Positions 56,102 through 64,000 of a stretch of 64,000 bases of DNA are shown one piece after another (the stretch's first letter is position 1; every line of letters starts with the position of its first letter). Both the position numbers and the translations under genes were made by a program. The notes below the pieces were generated by a model. That model had not been told where the DNA came from. It did no database searches and worked only from the letters and a program-made list of their open reading frames with translations. Source of the stretch: Aliarcobacter faecis (GTDB taxonomy: Bacteria > Campylobacterota > Campylobacteria > Campylobacterales > Arcobacteraceae); assembly GCF_013201705.1 (NCBI RefSeq), contig NZ_CP053837.1, positions 1,860,001-1,924,000 on the forward strand, in the 5' to 3' direction.

Positions 56102-58086
56102 TGAAAATTAATTACTGTGATGCGTTAGTTATTGGTGGAGGACTTGCAGGTCTTAGAGCTGCTGTTGCTGCACAAAAAAAAGGATTAAGTACAATAGTTT
56201 TATCATTAGTTCCAGTAAAAAGATCTCATAGTGCTGCAGCTCAAGGTGGAATGCAAGCATCTTTAGGGAACTCTAAAATGTCTGATGGAGACAATGAAGA
56301 TTTACACTTTGCAGATACTGTAAAAGGTTCAGATTGGGGATGTGATCAAGAAGTTGCTAGAATGTTTGTTCATACTGCACCAAAAGCAATTAGAGAATTA
56401 GCAGCTTGGGGTGTACCTTGGTCAAGAGTTGAAGCAGGTACTAGAGAAGCTGTTATTAATGCTAAAAAAACAACTATTACTGAAGATGAAGATAGACATG
56501 GTCTTATTACATCAAGAGACTTTGGTGGAACTAAAAAATGGAGAACTTGTTACACAGCAGATGCAACAGGTCATACAATGTTATTTGGTGTTGCAAATGA
56601 GGCTCTAAAACATGATGTTGATATTAGAGATAGAAAAGAGGCTTTAAGTCTAATTCATGAAAATGGTAGATGTTATGGAGCAGTTGTTAGAGATTTAATT
56701 ACAGGAGAACTTGAAGCTTATGTAGCAAAAGGAACATGTATTGCAACTGGTGGTTATGGAAGAATCTTCAAACAAACTACAAATGCTGTTATTTGTGAAG
56801 GAACAGGTGCAGCTATTGCTTTAGAAACTGGAATTGCAACTTTAGGAAATATGGAAGCTGTTCAATTTCACCCAACACCAATCGTTCCATCAGGAATTCT
56901 ATTAACTGAAGGTTGTAGAGGTGATGGTGGTATCCTAAGAGATGTTGATGGACATAGATTTATGCCAGATTACGAGCCAGAGAAAAAAGAGCTTGCATCA
57001 AGAGACGTTGTTTCAAGAAGAATGATTGAGCATATTAGAAATGGTAAAGGTGTTCCTTCACCTTATGGATACCATGTATGGTTAGATATCTCTATTTTAG
57101 GTAGAGAGCATATTGAGAAAAACTTAAGAGATGTTCAAGAAATTTGTCAAATTTTCAACGGTATTGATCCAGCTGATGAAGGTCCAAAAGGTTGGGCTCC
57201 TGTTTTACCAATGCAACACTACTCTATGGGTGGAATTAGAACTAAACCAACAGGTGAATCACAAAAATTAGCAGGTCTATTTGCTTGTGGAGAAGCTGCT
57301 TGTTGGGATATGCATGGATTTAATAGACTTGGAGGAAATTCAGTTTCTGAAACAGTTGTTGCAGGAATGATTATAGGTAACTATTTTGCTGATTATTGTT
57401 TAGCAAATGATGTAACAATTCCAACTGCTACAGTTCAAAAATTTATTGATGAACAAGAAGCTTATCTTGATGAGATTCTATCATACAATGGTTCTGAAGA
57501 TATCTTCAAAATCAAAAATAGAATGAAAGAGTTAATGGATGAGAAAGTTGGTATTTTTAGAAGTGGAGAACCTTTAAAAGAAGCTGTTGAAGAGTTAAAA
57601 TCACTTTTACAAAAAACTAAACAAATCACTATTAAATCAAAAGAGAAATCTGGAAATCCAGAACTTGAAGAAGCATATAGAGTACCTAAAATGTTAAAAG
57701 TTGCTTTATGTGTTGCTAAGGGTGCTAGAGATAGAACTGAATCAAGAGGGGCTCACTATAGAGAAGATTTCTTAATGAGAGATGATAAAAACTGGTTAAA
57801 TAGAACTTTAACTTCTTGGCCATCAAAAGATGCACTAGAGCCAGAGATTACTTATGAACCACTTGATATTATGACTATGGAGATGCCTCCAGCATTTAGA
57901 GGATATGGGGCAAAAGGTATGATTATAGAGCATGATGATTCAGCAATTAGACAAGAACAAGTTGATAGCATAACTGAAAAAATGCAAGCTGAAGGTAAAG
58001 ATAGACATGAAATTCAACACGCTTTAATGCCATTTAGCTTACCAATGAACTACAAAGAGAAAAATGAAAGAGCAGGAGATAAATAA
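56101..58086 (+). CDS. frdA: Fumarate reductase flavoprotein subunit
   Basis: Catalytic subunit with covalently bound FAD, 661 residues. [18 protein letters not shown] binds ADP of [17 protein letters not shown] holds the FAD-linked histidine, and QFHPTPIV and [11 protein letters not shown] are substrate-binding parts. [17 protein letters not shown] is the capping region. The C-terminal half carries the usual helical domain. Part of frdCAB with base-sharing junctions on both sides. Confidence 0.97.
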   Translation: MKINYCDALVIGGGLAGLRAAVAAQKKGLSTIVLSLVPVKRSHSAAAQGGMQASLGNSKMSDGDNEDLHFADTVKGSDWGCDQEVARMFVHTAPKAIRELAAWGVPWSRVEAGTREAVINAKKTTITEDEDRHGLITSRDFGGTKKWRTCYTADATGHTMLFGVANEALKHDVDIRDRKEALSLIHENGRCYGAVVRDLITGELEAYVAKGTCIATGGYGRIFKQTTNAVICEGTGAAIALETGIATLGNMEAVQFHPTPIVPSGILLTEGCRGDGGILRDVDGHRFMPDYEPEKKELASRDVVSRRMIEHIRNGKGVPSPYGYHVWLDISILGREHIEKNLRDVQEICQIFNGIDPADEGPKGWAPVLPMQHYSMGGIRTKPTGESQKLAGLFACGEAACWDMHGFNRLGGNSVSETVVAGMIIGNYFADYCLANDVTIPTATVQKFIDEQEAYLDEILSYNGSEDIFKIKNRMKELMDEKVGIFRSGEPLKEAVEELKSLLQKTKQITIKSKEKSGNPELEEAYRVPKMLKVALCVAKGARDRTESRGAHYREDFLMRDDKNWLNRTLTSWPSKDALEPEITYEPLDIMTMEMPPAFRGYGAKGMIIEHDDSAIRQEQVDSITEKMQAEGKDRHEIQHALMPFSLPMNYKEKNERAGDK

Positions 58087-58817
58087 TGAGTACGCAAAAA
58101 GGTAGAGAAATTACAATTTCAGTTCTTAAATATAATCCAAGAAGTAAGGTTTCAAAACCTCACTTTGTAGAGTATAAGCTAGAAGAGACACCAGGTATGA
58201 CTCTTTTTATCGCTTTATCTCAAATTAGAGAACACTATGATCCTGATTTATCTTTTGACTTTGTATGTAGAGCTGGAATTTGTGGAAGTTGTGGAATGAT
58301 GGTAAATGGTAAACCAACTCTTGCTTGTAGAACATTAATTGCAAATTATCCTTCAGGAAAACTTCAATTAATGCCAATGCCAGCATTTGAACTAATCAAA
58401 GATTTATCAGTAAATACTGGTAAATGGATGGATAGTATGAGTAAAAGAGTTGAATCTTGGATTCATTCAAACGAAGAGGTTGATATCTCTAAAATGGAAC
58501 AAAGAGTTGATCCAAAAGTTGCAAATGACACATTTGAGTTAGATAGATGTATTGAGTGTGGTATTTGTGTTGCTTCTTGTGGAACAATGTTAATGAGACC
58601 AAAATTCGTAGGACCAGTTGGATTAAATAGAGTTGCAAGATTTGATATTGACCCACATGATAATAGAACAGCTGAAGATTTCTATGAATTAATTGGTGAT
58701 GATGATGGAGTATTTGGTTGTATGTCATTAATGGCTTGTGAAGACCATTGTCCAAAACATTTACCATTACAAAATAAAATTGCTTACTTAAGAAGAAAAT
58801 TAGTAGCACTTAGATAA
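58086..58817 (+). CDS. frdB: Fumarate reductase iron-sulfur subunit
   Basis: 243 residues with three clusters: [2Fe-2S] in [17 protein letters not shown] and LACRTL; [4Fe-4S] in [12 protein letters not shown]; [3Fe-4S] in [16 protein letters not shown], where the second CxxC position is not cysteine, as for fumarate reductases. It carries electrons between FrdC and FrdA. Two hairpins follow the stop. Confidence 0.97.
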   Translation: MSTQKGREITISVLKYNPRSKVSKPHFVEYKLEETPGMTLFIALSQIREHYDPDLSFDFVCRAGICGSCGMMVNGKPTLACRTLIANYPSGKLQLMPMPAFELIKDLSVNTGKWMDSMSKRVESWIHSNEEVDISKMEQRVDPKVANDTFELDRCIECGICVASCGTMLMRPKFVGPVGLNRVARFDIDPHDNRTAEDFYELIGDDDGVFGCMSLMACEDHCPKHLPLQNKIAYLRRKLVALR

Positions 58818-58820
58818 TTA

Positions 58821-58845
58821 TTTATGAAGGTTTTACCTTCATAAA
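58821..58845 (+). terminator. First hairpin after frdB
   Basis: TTTATGAAGGT pairs perfectly with ACCTTCATAAA around a three-base loop, starting four bases after the stop codon. An A-rich stretch follows, so it is more likely a 3'-end stabilising hairpin than a terminator by itself. Confidence 0.5.
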
Positions 58846-58857
58846 TGAAAAAAATAG

Positions 58858-58893
58858 AAAAAGTTAAATATCATTTGTGATATTTAACTTTTT
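58858..58893 (+). terminator. Intrinsic terminator after frdCAB
   Basis: A 16-bp perfect stem (58858-58873 with 58878-58893; core AGTTAAATATCA) with TTTG loop and a T run at the end. The next gene's ribosome binding site begins only about six bases later, so the dynamin-like genes must depend on read-through or on a promoter inside this structure. Confidence 0.8.
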
Positions 58894-58913
58894 TTATTTA
58901 GGAGAGTCTATAA

Positions 58914-61262
58914 ATGAGTTTAACAAATGATTATTTTTTACTATATCATGGAATTACATTTGAAAAAAATCTAGAGATTGAGCCAATTGATATAGAGCTT
59001 AACTCTGATACTTTTACTATTTTTGCTTTAATTATTAGTGCAAATAGAAAGAATTATGAAAAATTTATACATCTTACATCTTTTAAAACCCTTTGCCAAC
59101 AGTTAAAAATTAAAACTCCATCAAATGCTAATGAGTTTTATCATATTCAAGAAAATATTGTTGAACTAATTTCGCAAAATAGACTAAAAACAAATTTTGA
59201 AACTCTTCATCATAGCTTTGAATATTTGCAAAATGAAAATATTATAGATAAAGATAGCTATACAAAACTAAACTCTTTATTTGATTATAAAGAAATTGAA
59301 GCTATAAAAGATGAGACAAACTCAATATCAAAAATTGATGATGAATATAAAACTTCATTTAAAGAGTTAAAAATCACTATCGAAAATATTTTATTAGAAC
59401 TAAAAAATGAAATTAAAAATAGTGAAGTTTCTCAAGAGCTTAAAGCAGTTGGAGAATATATAAACAATCAAAAATTCTCTATAGGAATAACTGGTGTTAT
59501 GAATGCTGGAAAATCTACAATGCTAAATGCTCTTATGGGAAAAGAGATTTTGGGAAGTGCTGTTGTTCCTGAAACTGCAAACCTTACAATTGTAAAACAC
59601 AATCCAACTGATAATGCAAAAGTATTTTATTGGAACACAAAAGAGTGGGAGAAAATTGAAGAGAGTGCAAAAAGTTTAGAGAGTATGAGAGATTTTGTAA
59701 ATGAAACTAACAAAGTCTTTGGTGAAAATCTAAAAAACTACATAAAACCAACTTCAAGATTTGATGAAGTTGATATAAATAATTTGTCATCTTATACATC
59801 TGCCGAACATAGTGAAAAAAAATGTAATCTTGTAAAGTATGTAGAACTAGGGAGCAATCTTAAATTTTTAAGTGATGGTATAGAAATAGTTGATACACCA
59901 GGACTTGATGACCCAGTTATCCAAAGAGAAGAGATAACAAAAGAGTATATTTCTAAATGTGATATGATGATGCATCTAATGAATGTATCTCAAAGTGCTA
60001 CTTTAAAAGATGTTGAGTTTATAATTGATGCTGTTTTATATCAAAATATTTCAAAACTTTTGGTAGTAATCACAAGAGCTGATACTGTATCTAAGAAAAA
60101 CCTTGAAGAAGTTATAGAGTACACAAAATCATCTATTCAAAAACAATTAAAAGCTCAAAACAAAGATTCTCAATTAGACCATATTTTAAAAACTATAAAG
60201 TTTATTCCAATATCAGGATATATGGCACTACTTCATAGAACAGGTAGAGAAAAAGAGGCTCTTGAAGCTGGATTTACCTTAGAAGATACAGGAATTTTAG
60301 AGATAGAAAACTATCTTATGGAGAGCCTTTTTGGAACTTCTTCACAAAAAGGTGATTTAGTTATTCAATCAGCAAAAACTCAATTGAATAGACTTTTAGA
60401 AAAACAAATAGGTTTTAATAATTACGAACTAACTTTATTAAATAAATCAAAAGATGAATTAGAGTTAGAATTAGTAGAATTTAATAAGAAAAAAGATTCA
60501 AATAAAAGAGTACTTTTTTCAATGAGTGAAGATATTAATTACTACAAAAATGATGCAAAATCATATATTGATTCTTTAGAGACATTTTTACAAAGTGAAC
60601 TTTTAGAGTTACAAAATATCATAAAACAAAGAGTTGTAAATGATACAAGATACTCTTTAGAGAAAACTAAAAAAAGACCAGAAAATGCAAGAGTAAAAGT
60701 TATTGTTGAAACAGCAATAAAAGATGGAATTATTGATGTAATTAGAGATTATAGATATAAATTCATAAAAAAATCTCAAACTATTGGTGAACAGTGTGAA
60801 CAAAAATATCATGATTTAGGTTTTGCACTAGGACATAAAAATGAGAATTTTGATGCAAGAGGATTTTTCCAAGATGATTTTAAAAGTGGTTTCTTAACTT
60901 CAAATAATGAGATTATGCTAAATCAAATAATTAATGCCGTTGGAAGTGCTAAGGAAGGAAGATTAAATGAACTTGATAGAAATATTGAAGATATTATAAA
61001 AAATCAATTTAAAGGTATTGAAGAAGATATTAAGTCTAAAGCAAAAAAAGTAAGTTCACTTTTAATTGAAAATTTCTTTAATACACTAAATGCTCCACTA
61101 AAAGCTTTTGAACAAAGATTAAAAAATGAAGAAGAGAGCCTTCAAAATAGAATTGCAACTTTTGAAGAAAATGATAAAAATAAAGCTGAATTATCTATAA
61201 ATCTACATAAAAATATTAAAAAACTTGAAACTATTATGTTAAATATTAAAGGATTACACTAA
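58914..61262 (+). CDS. Bacterial dynamin-like GTPase 1
   Basis: A 782-residue large GTPase. An N-terminal segment of about 170 residues precedes the GTPase domain: G1 TGVMNAGKSTMLNALMG (near 193-205), G2 threonine in VPETANLT, G3 VDTPGLDDP (near 327) and G4 VVITRADTV (near 386). The rest is helical, with long coiled-coil stretches (about 500-550 and 690-782), as in the stalk of dynamins. In Campylobacter jejuni two such adjacent genes (Cj0411/Cj0412) encode partners that form a heterotetramer bridging membranes; the same arrangement is seen here. Ribosome binding site AGGAG is present. The stop shares one base with the start of gene 2. Confidence 0.88.
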   Translation: MSLTNDYFLLYHGITFEKNLEIEPIDIELNSDTFTIFALIISANRKNYEKFIHLTSFKTLCQQLKIKTPSNANEFYHIQENIVELISQNRLKTNFETLHHSFEYLQNENIIDKDSYTKLNSLFDYKEIEAIKDETNSISKIDDEYKTSFKELKITIENILLELKNEIKNSEVSQELKAVGEYINNQKFSIGITGVMNAGKSTMLNALMGKEILGSAVVPETANLTIVKHNPTDNAKVFYWNTKEWEKIEESAKSLESMRDFVNETNKVFGENLKNYIKPTSRFDEVDINNLSSYTSAEHSEKKCNLVKYVELGSNLKFLSDGIEIVDTPGLDDPVIQREEITKEYISKCDMMMHLMNVSQSATLKDVEFIIDAVLYQNISKLLVVITRADTVSKKNLEEVIEYTKSSIQKQLKAQNKDSQLDHILKTIKFIPISGYMALLHRTGREKEALEAGFTLEDTGILEIENYLMESLFGTSSQKGDLVIQSAKTQLNRLLEKQIGFNNYELTLLNKSKDELELELVEFNKKKDSNKRVLFSMSEDINYYKNDAKSYIDSLETFLQSELLELQNIIKQRVVNDTRYSLEKTKKRPENARVKVIVETAIKDGIIDVIRDYRYKFIKKSQTIGEQCEQKYHDLGFALGHKNENFDARGFFQDDFKSGFLTSNNEIMLNQIINAVGSAKEGRLNELDRNIEDIIKNQFKGIEEDIKSKAKKVSSLLIENFFNTLNAPLKAFEQRLKNEEESLQNRIATFEENDKNKAELSINLHKNIKKLETIMLNIKGLH

Positions 61263-63286
61263 TGAGTGCAAATTTAAATATATTAAAAAGCTTTGCTAAT
61301 GAATATAAAGAACAAAACTCTTTAAAAGAGATAGTTTATGAAGATGGACTTGTTGGAGATATAAAAAAAACAATAGATAAATTACTTGATGAAAAATTTC
61401 ATCCATCAATTCAACTACAATCAGTTTTAAATAAACAATTAAGACGGGCTAGATATCCTATGGAAGTTGCAATTACTGGACAATTTAGTGCTGGAAAATC
61501 AACATTTCTAAATGCCCTACTTTCAAGAAATATTCTACCAACAGGAATTACACCAGTTACATCTAAAGTAAACTTTATAAATTATGGTGAAGATTTTAAA
61601 TTAAAGATAACATATTATTCAGGAGCACAAGAGTTTGCACCAATAGAAAGTATTGCTGATTTTACAGATCAAAGACAAGATGATATGAAAAATATTAAAT
61701 ATCTAACACTTTACGCCCCAATGCCTATTTTAAAAGAGATCTCATTTGTTGATACTCCAGGTCTAAATTCTCAATCTCAAAGTGATACAGATGTTACAAG
61801 AAGAGTTTTAAAAGATGTTGGTGGAATTATTTGGCTAACATTGATTGATAATGCAGGAAAACTCTCAGAAGCTCAAGTTCTTGAAGAGTATATGCAACAC
61901 TTTAAAAATAAATCTTTATGTGTTTTAAATCAAAAAGATAAATTAACTCCAGAACAAGTTGAAACTACTACAAATTATGTAAAAGATAAATTTAGTAAAT
62001 ATTTTGCTAAAGTGGTACCAATTTCAGCAATAAAAGCTTTAGAAGGAAGAGCAAAAGAGAAAACTATTTTAATTGAAGATGAAAATATAAATCTTTTAAC
62101 TCAACTAAAAAAAGAGCTCCTATCAAAAGATATAGAAGATAATGCTGATATTGAGAAATTATTAACTGAACATAAAAATAAAATAAAATCTATAAGATTA
62201 AGTGATACATCAAATAATATAAAACTTTTAGAAGATTCAAATATTCAAGAGGTTTTAGATTTTATTGAAACAACAATAAGACCACAAGCAGCTGAAGCAA
62301 AAGAGTTTGCTATTAAAAAAGATTTAAGAAGTTTTTGTGATATTTTAATAAAAGAGTATGAAACAATCATCAAAGTTTATGATGCTTTAGTTGAAGTTTT
62401 AGAATCTTGTGAAGCAAAAGTTGATGAAGCTTTTGAAAATATTCATAAAAAATACTCTAAAGAACTTTTTAATATATATAATTCACTTGAAACTGTTATG
62501 GAAAAAATAGCAAACGAGACATTTAAAAATATTAAAAGAAAAAAATCTCTTAGATTTGAAGAGTCAAAATCGCTTTTTGGTGAGAAAATAGAGAAATTTG
62601 AGTATGAAACATTTTGGATTGATAGTGATGCTGTTTATAAAGCACTATTTTATGATGATCAAACCGTAGATAAAATGTTCAAAAGATCAATTAAACTTCT
62701 TAAAAATATAGAATTGGATACAGATGAAGCATTTAGAGATGTTTATAGAGTAATAAAAAATGATGTTGTAAAGTGGCAAGAGCCTTATGAACTTATAAGA
62801 AAACAAAGAGAGATAGCTTCAGATATAGAGTTCTCAAATACTAGGCACTTTGCAGCAAAAGTTTATGAAAATGTTTTAAGAACTTTTCATAAAGCAATTT
62901 TGGAAAATATTTCAGCACTAAGAAAGAAATTTGCATACTTTAATGGTGCATTATCATACTCATATATACAAACAACACAAGCAACTATTGCTCACTTTGA
63001 ACAACAAATAAGTGAAAGTGAAGAGCTTTATAAAAAAGAGCCTAGTAGATTCTCTATCTCTCATCCAAGAGAAGATGAAATTGTTGCAAAGTTAAAAGCA
63101 AATTTTGGATTTGAAAAAATAGAGGATTTTTTAACTTCAAAAAGAAACTATCTATTTAAAATTATAAAATACTCAAAAGAGCAATATTTAGATATAAATA
63201 AAGATAGAATAGAGTTCGTAAAAAACAAAAAAGAGCAATATTTAGAAAAAATAAAAGATTTAGAGAAAATAAAAGAGGAGGTTTAA
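61262..63286 (+). CDS. Bacterial dynamin-like GTPase 2
   Basis: A 674-residue partner of the preceding GTPase. G1 TGQFSAGKSTFLNALL (near 72-86), G2 in GITPVTSKVN, G3 VDTPGLNSQSQSD (near 163) and G4 LNQKDKL (near 222). A helical stalk follows, with a region around 560-600 (IQTTQATIAHFEQQISE) and a lysine-rich C-terminal coiled coil. Sequence after the GTPase domain differs from gene 1, which fits a heteromeric assembly. The genes are translationally joined, so equal production is likely. Membrane tethering or remodelling is inferred from relatives. Confidence 0.88.
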   Translation: MSANLNILKSFANEYKEQNSLKEIVYEDGLVGDIKKTIDKLLDEKFHPSIQLQSVLNKQLRRARYPMEVAITGQFSAGKSTFLNALLSRNILPTGITPVTSKVNFINYGEDFKLKITYYSGAQEFAPIESIADFTDQRQDDMKNIKYLTLYAPMPILKEISFVDTPGLNSQSQSDTDVTRRVLKDVGGIIWLTLIDNAGKLSEAQVLEEYMQHFKNKSLCVLNQKDKLTPEQVETTTNYVKDKFSKYFAKVVPISAIKALEGRAKEKTILIEDENINLLTQLKKELLSKDIEDNADIEKLLTEHKNKIKSIRLSDTSNNIKLLEDSNIQEVLDFIETTIRPQAAEAKEFAIKKDLRSFCDILIKEYETIIKVYDALVEVLESCEAKVDEAFENIHKKYSKELFNIYNSLETVMEKIANETFKNIKRKKSLRFEESKSLFGEKIEKFEYETFWIDSDAVYKALFYDDQTVDKMFKRSIKLLKNIELDTDEAFRDVYRVIKNDVVKWQEPYELIRKQREIASDIEFSNTRHFAAKVYENVLRTFHKAILENISALRKKFAYFNGALSYSYIQTTQATIAHFEQQISESEELYKKEPSRFSISHPREDEIVAKLKANFGFEKIEDFLTSKRNYLFKIIKYSKEQYLDINKDRIEFVKNKKEQYLEKIKDLEKIKEEV

Positions 63287-63294
63287 CCTCTTTT
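63271..63294. terminator. Hairpin between the dynamin and PhnA-like genes
   Basis: AAAAGAGG at 63271-63278 pairs with CCTCTTTT at 63287-63294 around an eight-base loop containing the stop codon. U residues follow on the plus strand (CATTTTTAAGC). It separates two convergent genes 13 bases apart. Confidence 0.55.
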
Positions 63295-63299
63295 CATTT

Positions 63300-63854
63300 T
63301 TAAGCTTTTTTAAGATATTGAGTAAGAATTACTATTTTTACTCCATTTACCCTTCCTTCAATATGTTCAGGATTAGAAGTAAGTGAAATATTTCTTACAG
63401 CAGTTCCTCTTTTTGCAGTAAAACCAGCACCTTTTACCTCTAAATCTTTAATTATTGTAACAGTATCTCCAGCATTTAAAACTACACCATTACAATCTTT
63501 ATGAATTATTCCATCTTCAACTTTAGAAATCCCTGCTTCTGCCCAAGCTCTTACATCATCTTCCAAATACATCATATCAAGAAGGTCTTGATTTCCTAAT
63601 TTTTTCAACATTCTATATGATAAAACTTGAACAGCAGGAACACTACTCCACATAGAATCACTTAGACAAAACCAATGATTTTCATCTAAAAAACTATCAT
63701 CTTCAAATTGTGTTTTACACTTTGCACATAATAATGCTGATTGTAAAGCTGTTCCATCACTAGGACTTACCTCATAAACACTTAAGTCCTGTGTTGATTT
63801 ACAAAGTTCACAAGAAGAATCACTTCTATTTAAAAGTTCTTGTTCAATACTCAT
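63300..63854 (-). CDS. PhnA/YjdM-family zinc-ribbon protein
   Basis: A 184-residue protein. The N-terminal half has zinc-ribbon type cysteine pairs (SSCELCKST and LLCAKCKTQ). The C-terminal 70 residues are the PhnA domain: KDCNGVVLNAGDTVTIIKDLEVKGAGFTAKRGT and VRNISLTSNPEHIEGRVNGVKIVILTQYLKK. Despite the name, YjdM is not needed for phosphonate breakdown and its role is unknown. It has its own promoter and ends next to the dynamin genes. Confidence 0.88.
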   Translation of the reverse strand: MSIEQELLNRSDSSCELCKSTQDLSVYEVSPSDGTALQSALLCAKCKTQFEDDSFLDENHWFCLSDSMWSSVPAVQVLSYRMLKKLGNQDLLDMMYLEDDVRAWAEAGISKVEDGIIHKDCNGVVLNAGDTVTIIKDLEVKGAGFTAKRGTAVRNISLTSNPEHIEGRVNGVKIVILTQYLKKA

Positions 63855-63887
63855 AAAAATTACCTCATTTTAAGAAAATAGCTTGGA

Positions 63888-63893
63888 TTATAG
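63888..63893 (-). promoter_or_regulatory. -10 box of the PhnA-like gene
   Basis: On the minus strand TGCTATAAT, an extended -10 element, about 34 bases upstream of the start codon. GAGGTAA is the ribosome binding site. Confidence 0.6.
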
Positions 63894-63994
63894 CAAAATA
63901 AACAAAATCTAAAATTTTGTAAACTTTTATTGACCAAAATCATAAGAATTAAGAGTAAATTTTATTATTATAGTATTCAAAGAGGTATTTAATA

Positions 63995-64000
63995 ATGAAA
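63995..64000 (+). CDS. Possible first codons of a gene running out of the window
   Basis: An ATG at 63995 follows AGAGG (63981-63985) at a good distance, and a TATTAT/TATAGT -10-like stretch lies at about 63963-63974. Only two codons are visible, so the product is unknown. Confidence 0.35.

Overview
The window is a very AT-rich, gene-dense stretch of a Campylobacterota chromosome, most likely from the Arcobacter group (Aliarcobacter type). The evidence is the epsilon-type periplasmic nitrate reductase order (napG-H-B-F-L-D), a quinol:fumarate reductase in the order frdC-A-B, a UbiD-like decarboxylase of the futalosine menaquinone route, a tandem dynamin-like pair of the kind known from Campylobacter jejuni, and many PAS/GGDEF signalling genes. 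The complex I operon keeps nuoE and nuoF, has fused nuoC and nuoD, and carries citrate synthase inside it. This separates it from Campylobacter and Helicobacter. No tRNA, rRNA, IS element, prophage or CRISPR array was seen.

Layout. Positions 1-4099: end of the nap operon plus a small PAS protein. 4163-6165: a PAS-GGDEF-EAL protein and a small exported protein. 6166-6445: no convincing gene, but a strongly structured candidate small RNA and a bidirectional terminator. 6446-7687: serS. 7843-15019: a TonB-dependent receptor behind two copies of a 15-bp palindrome, then a YbhGFSR-like ABC exporter operon whose promoter region is an exact 108-bp tandem duplication. 15028-16399: a DmeR/DmeF-like metal repressor and efflux pair with a visible operator. 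16510-26238: an AraC regulator divergent from a siderophore (FyuA/Ybt-like) uptake locus, ending with mntP. 26377-34129: trpS followed by a c-di-GMP and phosphorelay cluster, in which the Hpt-bearing gene is frameshifted, and a Sco protein. 34126-37230 (minus): metabolic and unknown genes including hisG and coaX. 37301-38552: a YjjP/YjjB-like exporter. 38549-40363: UbiD-family decarboxylase. 40618-55114: nuo operon with gltA. 55301-58817: frdCAB. 58914-63286: two dynamin-like GTPases. 63300-63854: PhnA/YjdM-like protein.

How the parts work together. The respiratory blocks form a chain: NADH enters through NuoEFG, complex I reduces menaquinone, and the menaquinol feeds nitrate (Nap) or fumarate (Frd) reduction, or oxidases that lie elsewhere. 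Citrate synthase inside the nuo operon ties TCA-cycle entry to NADH oxidation. The signalling cluster holds a diguanylate cyclase, a hybrid kinase, an Hpt protein and an HD-GYP phosphodiesterase response regulator, which together would make a complete phosphorelay controlling c-di-GMP if the Hpt gene were intact. The transport clusters handle iron (with foreign siderophores likely, since no biosynthesis genes are present), nickel/cobalt-type efflux and manganese efflux.

All calls come from reading the sequence and recalling family features; no database search was run. Start codons were moved from the longest open frame where a Shine-Dalgarno sequence decided the matter.
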